A stretch of DNA of 10,057 nt from an uncultured Eubacteriales bacterium (GCA_900540045.1 UQEF01000097.1:1-10057), one strand, 5' to 3'. Shown: positions 1 to 4,754, numbered from the stretch's first letter. The notes: generated by a model from the sequence alone, not told the origin. Numbers and translations are program-made.

Positions 1-239
1 CGGCGGCAAAGCCCGTCGAGCGTTGCGAGCGACCGAAGGGACGCGAGAAACGCGGCTTGATGCAGGAATAAGCGGGAGGACGGCGGCGCTTCCGGCGGCA
101 AAGCCCGTCGAGCGTTGCGAGCGACCGAAGGGACGCGAGAAACGCGGCTTGATGCAGGAATAAGCGGGAGGACGGCGGCGCTTCCGGCGGCAAAGCCCGT
201 CGAGCGTTGCGAGCGACCGAAGGGACGCGAGAAACGCGG
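1..239. repeat. 92-bp tandem direct repeat, 2.6 copies
   Basis: Two identical 92-bp units (1-92 and 93-184) are followed by a third copy that matches exactly for 55 bp (185-239) and then diverges. The array may extend left of the window. Each unit carries an imperfect hairpin: arms GCGTT and AACGC (20-24/49-53, 112-116/141-145, 204-208/233-237) enclose a smaller pairing around CCGAAGGG. Each also contains the word AGCGACC, which recurs further right. Open frames cross the array but have no recognisable protein content, so I treat it as non-coding. The identity of the copies points to recent duplication or gene conversion. The family is not one I recognise. Confidence 0.93.
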
Positions 240-274
240 GTCTTTCCAAATGATAATGTTTTTTGAAATAGAGG

Positions 275-310
275 CGGCGCGGCCCCTCCGGGTGGAGGAT
301 GGCCGCGCCG
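275..310. terminator. Large GC-rich hairpin, possible terminator
   Basis: A 10-bp outer stem (275-284 with 301-310, CGGCGCGGCC / GGCCGCGCCG) continues into a 5-bp inner stem (285-289 with 294-298, CCTCC / GGAGG) around a GGGT loop, with an unpaired AT at 299-300. It is very stable but is followed only by TTTGCG, so the U-tract expected of an intrinsic terminator is weak. It could end transcription coming from left of the window, or be another element of the repeat cluster. Confidence 0.5.
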
Positions 311-345
311 TTTGCGCTGATATTCGGGGAGGGGTTGAGCGAGGC

Positions 346-378
346 GCGTTTCTTGTGCCCTTCGGGCACTCGCAACGC
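346..378 (-). repeat. Inverted, diverged copy of the 92-bp repeat core hairpin
   Basis: Read on the minus strand, 343-388 resembles the core of the 92-bp unit: it shares GAGCGTTGCGAG, CCGAAGGG and AGAAACGCG in the same order. Here the fold is perfect. Outer arms 346-350 and 374-378 (GCGTT / AACGC) and inner arms 355-360 and 364-369 (GTGCCC / GGGCAC) are separated by symmetric 4-nt internal loops and closed by a TTC triloop. The tandem copies have a less regular inner stem. Opposite orientation relative to 1-239 means the segment between them could also form a larger snap-back structure. Confidence 0.7.
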
Positions 379-419
379 TCGCTTTTTTGTGCTGCGGCAC
401 AGGGCTTGGGGCACCGGAG

Positions 420-464
420 GGAAGCGTCAGCCCTGTGGGCTGTTGCGCACAGCGCAAAGCGCCC
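420..464 (+). repeat. Two-hairpin repeat unit, diverged copy
   Basis: The unit starts with GGAAGCGT and contains two adjacent hairpins: CAGCCC-TGT-GGGCTG (428-442) and TTGCGC-ACA-GCGCAA (443-457), then AGCGCCC. It aligns with the two closer copies at 561-607 and 624-670. Differences in the stems occur as matched pairs on both arms, and the second stem is one base pair shorter on both sides. The 5' lead GGAAGCGT and the TGT loop are conserved. Confidence 0.75.
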
Positions 465-484
465 GAAGGTGGCGAGCGAAACGA

Positions 485-511
485 GCGGTGGGCGCGGCCA
501 GCGCCCTCCGC
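485..511. repeat. Hairpin with GGCCA loop
   Basis: Arms GCGG-T-GGGCGC (485-495) and GCGCCC-T-CCGC (501-511) pair over ten base pairs with one T-T mismatch, around the loop GGCCA (496-500). The loop and adjoining GCGC/GCGC pairs are the same as in the hairpins at 695-715 and 750-770, while the outer stem is different. Confidence 0.7.
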
Positions 512-560
512 GACGATTGAGCGACCGGGAGTCTGCCCCAAACCCCGGCAAGGCGCGAAG

Positions 561-670
561 GGAAGCGTGTGCCCTGTGGGCACTTGGGCCAAAGGCCCAA
601 AGCGACCCGCAGGTGCGCCGGAAGGAAGCGTGTGCCCTGTGGGCACTTGGGCCGAAGGCCCAAAGCGACC
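561..670 (+). repeat. Direct repeat of a 47-nt two-hairpin unit, period 63 bp
   Basis: Copies at 561-607 and 624-670 differ at a single position (A593-type AAA loop versus GAA loop). Each has the order GGAAGCGT, hairpin GTGCCC-TGT-GGGCAC (569-583; 632-646), hairpin TTGGGCC-(A/G)AA-GGCCCAA (584-600; 647-663), AGCGACC. The two hairpins abut without a spacer. The only difference between copies lies in a loop, leaving both stems intact. The 16-bp spacer 608-623 is not part of the repeat. Confidence 0.9.
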
Positions 671-679
671 TGGAGGCGT

Positions 680-788
680 GAGCAAATACAAGGGCTGCGC
701 GCGGTCAGCGCGCAGAACGCCGATATTTGCGAGCGAGCAAATACAAGGGCTGCGCGCGGCCAGCGCGCAGAACGCCGATATTTGCGAG
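680..788 (+). repeat. Direct repeat of a nested hairpin, period 55 bp
   Basis: Two copies, 680-733 and 735-788, differ at one base (T705 versus C760), which lies in a loop. Each copy has a nested fold. Outer arms GCAAATA / TATTTGC are at 682-688/724-730 and 737-743/779-785. Inner arms CTGCGCGC / GCGCGCAG are at 695-702/708-715 and 750-757/763-770, around GGTCA or GGCCA. The unit is related by its inner loop to the hairpin at 485-511. Confidence 0.9.
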
Positions 789-872
789 GGCAGCGAAACC
801 GTGCGCGCGACCGTCGGGGAGTGCGCGTGATTGAGCAACCGGGAAGGTCCCAGCACTTTGCCAGCAGCTTGC

Positions 873-907
873 GCGACGGCCCCGGAGATCGCCTCCGGGG
901 CCGTCGC
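873..907. terminator. Perfect 15-bp inverted repeat downstream of the tetR gene
   Basis: Arms 873-887 and 893-907 pair perfectly over 15 bp around the loop ATCGC. It lies 42 bases beyond the TetR stop codon, where the apbE-tetR transcript should end, and would also meet any transcript arriving from the left. Neither side has a proper T-tract (plus strand: TTCCGTTCCCC), so it is not a textbook intrinsic terminator. It may work as an RNA 3'-end stabiliser or in a Rho-assisted way. On the minus strand it is preceded by GGAAGCG, the same lead as the two-hairpin repeats. Confidence 0.6.
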
Positions 908-949
908 TTCCGTTCCCCGCCGTCAGGGCCGGGGAGGCATGACAGGCGC

Positions 950-1564
950 TCAGGCCTGCACGGTTTCGTCCGCGCGCCGCTCCTTCCCGTCGCGGTTGCG
1001 CGCCGCCGGGCAAAACAGGACCATCAGGGTTTCCCTCGCCTGGGCCAGCAGATCAAATTCCCCCCTTGCGACACACCAGTTGAGAATCACGCTGTTGGTC
1101 AGCAGAATGGCGGCCATCGCCAGCTGCTCGGGCTCCGCCCGGTTGGAGATCAGCCCCTCCGCCTGCGCATACCCGATGAGCTCCTGCGCCGTCCGGCGTT
1201 CCTGGGCATACAGCGCCTTCAAGTCCTCGGATTCGCTTTCCAGGCTCAGCCGGCGCTTATAGTATTGCGCGGTGAGCATCCATCCGCTTCGTTCGGCGCG
1301 CTGGGCGCACATGGTGCAGGTGACCAGCACGCGCTCCATCAGATCGTGCGTGGCCGCGAGGGCAAACAGCTCCCTCTTTCTGGGGCGCATGTCATGCATC
1401 CTCAGGCAGTCCATCAGCTCCTCCTTGGTTTTGAAGTGATAGTAAAAGGTGCTGTTGGCCACCTCGGCTTTCTGGCAAATGTCCTTAATCGTCACGTCCT
1501 CAAAATTTTTTTCCGAAAACAGCGACAAAGCGCTTTGAATAATGCGATCACGATTTTTGCTCAT
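950..1564 (-). CDS. TetR/AcrR-family transcriptional regulator
   Basis: This 204-residue protein has the usual length and layout of TetR repressors. Residues about 5-50 form the DNA-binding domain: a first helix (RDRIIQSALSLFSEKNF) followed by the helix-turn-helix VTIKDICQKAEVANSTFYYH and FKTKEEL, close to family consensus. The remaining helical part would be the ligand-binding and dimerisation domain, too variable to name a ligand. The start ATG overlaps the apbE stop as ATGA, with GGAGG about six bases upstream, so the two genes are probably translationally coupled. The gene is the second of a minus-strand operon with apbE and lies opposite the nitroreductase/FMN-carrier operon. The natural inference is that it controls the shared intergenic region 2806-3005, perhaps in response to a redox-active or aromatic compound. 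Direction of control (repression) is from family knowledge only. Confidence 0.93.
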   Translation of the reverse strand: MSKNRDRIIQSALSLFSEKNFEDVTIKDICQKAEVANSTFYYHFKTKEELMDCLRMHDMRPRKRELFALAATHDLMERVLVTCTMCAQRAERSGWMLTAQYYKRRLSLESESEDLKALYAQERRTAQELIGYAQAEGLISNRAEPEQLAMAAILLTNSVILNWCVARGEFDLLAQARETLMVLFCPAARNRDGKERRADETVQA

Positions 1565-2805
1565 GGTACGCCTCCATTCTCTTTGTCGTTGAAGAGGGAA
1601 CCGGTGTAGCGGATCTCTCCCTGCTCCCCCGTCGCAGATGCCCGCAGGTAAGCGTCATCCTCCAGACGGAATGCGGATTCCGGAAGATTTGTAAATACCT
1701 CCAGATTTTCCGCTCCCGTCTCATAAAAAACCATCGCCGCGGAGAGGTCCCCGAAGCCTTCGCTGACATAGTCCATCGCCGCCACCGGCCCCATCACGCA
1801 AAGGGCCGTGCTCAGGGCATCGTTATAGGCCGCGCTCGGGCCCAGAAGCGTTACGCTGGCAATCCCCCGCTGCGGCTCGCCCGCCTCGGGCATATTGATG
1901 GGGTATCCCGTGCGCGGATCAATGATATGGCAATAGATGACGCCGTCCAGCGTATAGGTATGGTTGGCGTCGGAGCTGGTGGACACCGTGGTGTTGCGCG
2001 CAAACACGGTGGCAAAATAGCTTTCGCTGCTCCGGCCGGTGCGCGGCTTTGCCAGCGTCAGGCCATAGTCGCCGCCTTCCGGCCTTGACAGGAGCGAGAT
2101 TGAGCTGCCGCCGCAGACGAAGTGCCCCTCGGTAAAGCCCATCTGCGTAAGCCGTTCCGTCACCAGATCGCAGGCAAATCCCTTGGCAATGCCGCCCAAA
2201 TCCAGCTGGGCCTGAAACGTGCAGCCCCCGGCCGTGACGGGCGGCGTGTTTTTCTCAAGCCGCCAGCCCGTGGCCTCGTCCCCTGTCAGCACGATGGTTT
2301 CCATGCCCACCAGCCTTGTAAGCGCCTCGATGTAAGCCGGGTCCGGCAGGGGGAGCTTTCCGTCCACATAGGCGCGGTCGTACGGCTGGGTGGGCTGATA
2401 GGTGTTTCGGTTGAATCGCGGGGAAAAACCCCATAGGTCCACAAGCGGATAAACCGTCGGATCATAGGCCCCGTCCGTGTCCTCATAGGCCGCGCGCGCA
2501 ATCTGAAACAGCTGTGCGGTCAGACTGCTCACATCGCAGCTCTCACCGCAGGCCAGCCGGTTGAATCGGGACAGGTCCGATTCGGGCAGCGACAGCGACA
2601 CGGCCTTCTCCACCTGCTCCAGCGTCTGCTTGACCATCTGCCATGCCTGATCGAAGGCCGCCTCGTCCTCCGTATAGAGGAACAGCGCGCTGACGGTGGA
2701 AAAATACTCGTCGGTATACCTGCTTTTGACGGTTGCCCCCAGCGCAGGCCGAAGCGCGAGCAGCACAAGAACCATCCCCATGATACACCCCACACGCTTG
2801 CGCAT
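1561..2805 (-). CDS. apbE: FAD:protein FMN transferase (ApbE), secreted
   Basis: ApbE enzymes transfer FMN from FAD to a Thr/Ser of a target protein outside the cytoplasm, with Mg2+. This 414-residue protein has the family's signatures in order: GAYDPTVYPLVDLWGF (112-127), LDLGGIAKGFACD (201-213), CGGSS (231-235), TVSTSSD (273-279), HIIDPRTGYP (293-302) and NDALSTALCVMG (328-339), the last carrying the expected metal-binding Asp. An N-terminal Sec signal (residues 1 to about 23, ending PALGA) indicates export. Cys7 sits before the hydrophobic core, so I see no proper lipobox. The start has a strong site, GGGAGG, six to seven bases upstream. It overlaps tetR by four bases. Its clear target is the double FMN_bind protein at 3861-4529. 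The C-terminal 40 or so residues beyond the core are slightly long but unremarkable. Confidence 0.96.
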   Translation of the reverse strand: MRKRVGCIMGMVLVLLALRPALGATVKSRYTDEYFSTVSALFLYTEDEAAFDQAWQMVKQTLEQVEKAVSLSLPESDLSRFNRLACGESCDVSSLTAQLFQIARAAYEDTDGAYDPTVYPLVDLWGFSPRFNRNTYQPTQPYDRAYVDGKLPLPDPAYIEALTRLVGMETIVLTGDEATGWRLEKNTPPVTAGGCTFQAQLDLGGIAKGFACDLVTERLTQMGFTEGHFVCGGSSISLLSRPEGGDYGLTLAKPRTGRSSESYFATVFARNTTVSTSSDANHTYTLDGVIYCHIIDPRTGYPINMPEAGEPQRGIASVTLLGPSAAYNDALSTALCVMGPVAAMDYVSEGFGDLSAAMVFYETGAENLEVFTNLPESAFRLEDDAYLRASATGEQGEIRYTGSLFNDKENGGVP

Positions 2806-2843
2806 ACCCTACCTCCCTGGCGGCAAAACGGCTTTCTTTCATC

Positions 2844-2873
2844 ATTATACATGATAGCCGGACCGAAAAGCAA
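2844..2873 (-). promoter_or_regulatory. Promoter candidate for apbE-tetR
   Basis: On the minus strand a perfect TATAAT (2849 to 2844) lies 18 bases from TTGCTT (2873 to 2868), a partial -35 match. Transcription would begin near 2837, about 30 bases ahead of the apbE start codon. The -10 sits inside the inverted repeat ATCAT-TATAC-ATGAT (2841-2855), so a repressor bound there would block it. Confidence 0.6.
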
Positions 2874-2893
2874 GTTAAGTATAGTAAACTACA

Positions 2894-2914
2894 AAGATTA
2901 CTGATACAAATCTT
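2894..2914. promoter_or_regulatory. Inverted repeat, possible TetR operator
   Basis: AAGATT (2894-2899) and AATCTT (2909-2914) form a 6-9-6 inverted repeat between the two divergent promoters. The half-site AAGATT occurs again at 2972-2977 within the palindrome just after the plus-strand start point. Repeated half-sites in a divergent regulator region fit TetR-type operators, but AT-rich sequence yields such repeats by chance. Confidence 0.35.
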
Positions 2915-2925
2915 AAAAAAACGAA

Positions 2926-2954
2926 TTGACAACGGAATAACAATGGCGTATACT
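2926..2954 (+). promoter_or_regulatory. Sigma-A promoter for the nitroreductase/FMN-carrier operon
   Basis: A perfect -35 TTGACA (2926-2931) and a -10 TATACT (2949-2954, one mismatch to consensus) are separated by exactly 17 bases. The expected start is about 2961, giving a leader of about 45 bases. This is one of the two strongest promoters in the window. Confidence 0.85.
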
Positions 2955-2962
2955 GTAACAAA

Positions 2963-2978
2963 CAATCGTTAAAGATTG
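2963..2978. promoter_or_regulatory. 16-bp palindrome at the transcription start, candidate operator
   Basis: The sequence CAATCGTTAAAGATTG pairs at seven of eight symmetric positions. It lies immediately downstream of the predicted start (about 2961), a classic place for a repressor to block transcription. It is the best single candidate site for the TetR regulator encoded at 950-1564. Its right half shares AAGATT with the inverted repeat at 2894-2914. Confidence 0.45.
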
Positions 2979-3005
2979 CACAAAGGGAAAGGAGAATGGA
3001 CACCC

Positions 3006-3794
3006 ATGAAAAAACGCCTTGTAACAATGATGCTGGCCGCCATGATGGCGCTGCTGCCGGTTCTGGCCATCGCCGAGGAGGCTTCCTTCGACGCTTCCGG
3101 CCTGATTGACTGGTTCAACGAGAGCAACACCTGGATGACCGTAGCCAACGGCCACTGGTCCTCCGACCCGGCCGATCAGATCACCGACGAAGAGCTGGCC
3201 AAAGTGTTCAGCATGGCTGTGAAGCAGCAGAACGCCGTCCACTGGACGCCCTGGTATTTCGTTGTGGTCAAGGATGTGGACGAGCAGCGCAAAATCATCG
3301 GCGATGCGTGGGGCGACCCCAACGACATGGCCACCGAGGGCACGGTCACGATCCTTGTGCTGGCGGACCAGATCCTCACCAAGGAAGAGGGCCACGTCAG
3401 CGACTATGATGGCTACTATATGCCCACCACCTTCGCCTACTATGACACCGGCCTCACCTGCGGCCTGATGGAAGTTGCGCTGGCCTCTCTGGGCTACCAG
3501 ACGCATTACTTCGGCACCATCAACGGCGAATATGCCCCCATGGACCTGGCCGACGGCAAGTATCAGTCCATGAGCCGCTACCTCAAGGACGATTATCAGC
3601 GCGTATGGGGCTTCCCCAACCCCTACGAGGGCGAAATCAGCGAGACCAGCGTATACCCCGTCGAAGGCAACTGCGTGTTCGTGGCGGCCATCGTAGTGGG
3701 CAAGCCCGCTGCTGACGAGACCATCGAAACCTGGGGCACCAACCATGCCCGTCCGGACAACTGGGTCATCTGGGACGGCGTACCCAACGAATAA
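3006..3794 (+). CDS. Secreted nitroreductase-fold protein
   Basis: Nitroreductase-family proteins are usually cytoplasmic FMN enzymes reducing nitro groups, quinones or flavins with NAD(P)H. This 262-residue protein has the family's landmarks. ELAKVFSMAVKQQNAVHWTP and the following WYFVVVKD (about 63-90) correspond to the usual helix and 'PW.FVVV' strand. YDTGLTCGLMEVALASLGY (146-164) matches the central helix, followed by a C-terminal strand (NCVFVAAIVVGKP, 222-234). Unusually, it begins with a Sec signal peptide (residues 1 to about 24, MKKRLVTMML to VLAIA), so it should act outside the cytoplasm. The N-terminal Arg-Ser-Arg phosphate-binding segment typical of the family is not evident before the ELAKVF helix. 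I chose ATG 3006 over an upstream TTG (2976) because it opens the signal peptide and has AGGAG 11 bases away. A hairpin separates it from the FMN_bind gene downstream. The substrate is unknown. Confidence 0.82.
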   Translation: MKKRLVTMMLAAMMALLPVLAIAEEASFDASGLIDWFNESNTWMTVANGHWSSDPADQITDEELAKVFSMAVKQQNAVHWTPWYFVVVKDVDEQRKIIGDAWGDPNDMATEGTVTILVLADQILTKEEGHVSDYDGYYMPTTFAYYDTGLTCGLMEVALASLGYQTHYFGTINGEYAPMDLADGKYQSMSRYLKDDYQRVWGFPNPYEGEISETSVYPVEGNCVFVAAIVVGKPAADETIETWGTNHARPDNWVIWDGVPNE

Positions 3795-3809
3795 GCCGTT
3801 CACGGCTTG

Positions 3810-3835
3810 GGGGGCTTCCCTTTCCGGAAGCCCTC
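3810..3835 (+). terminator. Intercistronic hairpin with T-rich tail (attenuating terminator)
   Basis: GGGCTTCC (3812-3819) pairs with GGAAGCCC (3826-3833), extended by G-T and G-C pairs to about 10 bp, and is followed by TCTTTCATT. It sits in the 66-base gap between the nitroreductase and FMN-carrier genes, just after a smaller hairpin (GCCG-TTCA-CGGC, 3795-3806). The U-tract is interrupted, so partial read-through is likely. There is no evident promoter for the second gene in the gap, which supports attenuation within one operon. Confidence 0.65.
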
Positions 3836-3860
3836 TTTCATTGTGGAAAGGAAAAGAACG

Positions 3861-4529
3861 ATGAAAAAGACGCTATCTCTGATTCTGTGCGCACTGCTGC
3901 TGACCATGGGAACCGCTCTGGCCGAGCTCGCCTTTGAACCGGGCGTTTACACCGGCGTTGGCGAGGGCATGGGAGGCGATGTGACCGTCGAGGTCACCTT
4001 CAGCGAAACTGCCATTGACGAAGTCAAGGTCGTTTCCCACTCGGAAACCCCCGGCATCAGCGACCCGGCCATCGAGCAGATTCCCGCCGCCATCGTGGAG
4101 GCGCAGTCGCTGGATGTTGACGCCGTATCCGGCGCAACGATCACCAGCAAGGCCATTCTCCAGGCGGTCGAGGATTGCGCCGTGCAGGCCGGCGCGGATC
4201 TTTCCCTGCTGAAAACCGAAGTTGAGCTGCCGGAAAACACCTACGAGGGCGTGGGCAAGGGCATCGGCGGCGATGTAAAGGTCTGGCTTGAGGTCGTGGA
4301 CGGAAAGATGGTTTCCCTCACCGTGACGGAGCAGTCCGAAACCGACTTTGTCGCCGGCCCCGCGCTGGAGAAGATCCCGGCCGAAATTCTGGAGGCTCAG
4401 TCCTTTGACGTTGACACCGTCACCGGCGCGACGGTGACCAGCCGCGCGATCATCGACGCGGCCAAGGACGCGGCCGCACAGGCCGGTCTGGATGTCGAGG
4501 CCATGAGTCCCGCGGAAGAAGAGGAATAA
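3861..4529 (+). CDS. Secreted double FMN_bind protein (covalent flavin carrier)
   Basis: The 222-residue product has a Sec signal (1-21, ending ALA before Glu22) and two tandem FMN_bind repeats, about 27-112 and 124-209. Each repeat follows the same plan: a Y(T/E)GVG-x-G-x-GGDV start, a strand pair, a segment of the type IPAxIxEAQSxDVD, and then the flavinylation motif. These motifs are SGAT (90-93) within VSGATITS and TGAT (188-191) within VTGATVTS. ApbE attaches FMN through a phosphoester to the Thr of such motifs, as in NqrC and RnfG, so Thr93 and Thr191 are the likely acceptors. The carrier could thus hold two flavins. It ends in an acidic tail (AEEEE). No lipobox and no membrane anchor are seen beyond the signal. 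ATG 3861 is chosen because it begins the signal peptide and follows GGAAAGG. The divergent apbE supplies the enzyme; the upstream nitroreductase-like protein is the likely redox partner. An electron donor is not encoded nearby. Confidence 0.93.
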   Translation: MKKTLSLILCALLLTMGTALAELAFEPGVYTGVGEGMGGDVTVEVTFSETAIDEVKVVSHSETPGISDPAIEQIPAAIVEAQSLDVDAVSGATITSKAILQAVEDCAVQAGADLSLLKTEVELPENTYEGVGKGIGGDVKVWLEVVDGKMVSLTVTEQSETDFVAGPALEKIPAEILEAQSFDVDTVTGATVTSRAIIDAAKDAAAQAGLDVEAMSPAEEEE

Positions 4530-4549
4530 TCCGGTCCCTGCAAAAGCGA

Positions 4550-4588
4550 GGGGCGCGTCTGCCGTATGGACAGACGCGCCCCCTTTTT
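4550..4588 (+). terminator. Strong intrinsic terminator
   Basis: A perfect 12-bp stem, GGGGCGCGTCTG (4550-4561) with CAGACGCGCCCC (4571-4582), has a 9-base loop and is followed by a run of five T (4584-4588). It ends the nitroreductase/FMN-carrier operon 20 bases after the stop codon and isolates it from the maltodextrin operon. Confidence 0.95.
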
Positions 4589-4702
4589 CGTCTGGAAATC
4601 GCCCGGCAGCACGGAGCCCCGCCCCGTGCGCCTCTTTTCCGGCGCCGTTTCTGCGCGCTCTCCCGCTTTCGCCCCCCGTCCGACCTCCCCGCCGCCCCGA
4701 AG
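4589..4702. other. Intergenic spacer between the two operons
   Basis: No gene is supported here. The sequence is pyrimidine-rich on the plus strand. It contains a second, smaller inverted repeat, GCACGG (4609-4614) with CCGTGC (4624-4629), followed by GCCTCTTTTCC, which might serve as a back-up terminator. Confidence 0.5.
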
Positions 4703-4714
4703 GAAAGCGCTTTC
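4703..4714. promoter_or_regulatory. cre/LacI-type operator candidate
   Basis: GAAAGCGCTTTC is a perfect 12-bp palindrome with the central CG and the flanking pattern of catabolite-responsive elements (TGWAANCGNTNWCA) and of other LacI-family operators. It ends 11 bases upstream of the -35 box of the maltodextrin operon. Binding by CcpA or by a local LacI/MalR-type regulator encoded outside the window is plausible. The outer T and A of the cre consensus are missing. Confidence 0.6.
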
Positions 4715-4725
4715 GCATTCTTTCG

Positions 4726-4754
4726 TTGACAGCCCCGCCGCAATTTGTCATAAT
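4726..4754 (+). promoter_or_regulatory. Sigma-A promoter of the maltodextrin operon
   Basis: A perfect TTGACA (4726-4731) and CATAAT (4749-4754) are spaced by 17 bases; the start would be near 4761. The leader of about 50 bases ends in AGGAGG (4797-4802), eight bases before the ATG of the binding-protein gene. Confidence 0.82.

Larger units (their letters stand above)
1..949. other. Non-coding hairpin-rich repeat region
   Basis: I find no credible gene in this stretch of more than 900 bases. Open frames exist on both strands and in several frames, as expected where stop codons are rare at high GC. Their products are low-complexity, change composition at repeat boundaries and repeat whenever the DNA repeats, with no domain or convincing start site. 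What the region holds is structure: a 92-bp tandem array (1-239), a large hairpin (275-310), an inverted relative of the array's core hairpin (346-378), two-hairpin units (420-464, 561-607, 624-670), hairpins with a GGYCA loop (485-511 and 680-788) and a 15-bp stem (873-907). The 16-mer GATTGAGCRACCGGGA occurs at 515-530 and 829-844. A short AT-rich island (243-272) interrupts the GC-rich sequence. It could be a cluster of REP/MITE-like elements or a structured RNA locus; the sequence alone does not decide. Confidence 0.75.

Noticed and set aside
1..239. CRISPR array
   Set aside because: The 92-bp units are contiguous identical copies with no unique spacers, and no cas gene is present.
229..257. 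Possible promoter with GATAAT (252-257) in the AT-rich island
   Set aside because: There is no acceptable -35 box at the right distance and no gene downstream.
115..830. Several overlapping open frames in the repeat region, with repeated peptides such as ALWALGPKAQSD or CPVGTWAKGPKRP
   Set aside because: The peptides simply echo the DNA repeats in different frames; no start site, domain or codon bias supports any one frame.
2976..3005. Upstream TTG start for the nitroreductase-like protein
   Set aside because: It would add ten residues ahead of a normal signal peptide and has no ribosome site; ATG 3006 fits better.
3807..3860. Upstream start for the FMN-carrier protein
   Set aside because: It would place 18 residues encoded by the intercistronic hairpin before a standard signal peptide; ATG 3861 has its own ribosome site.
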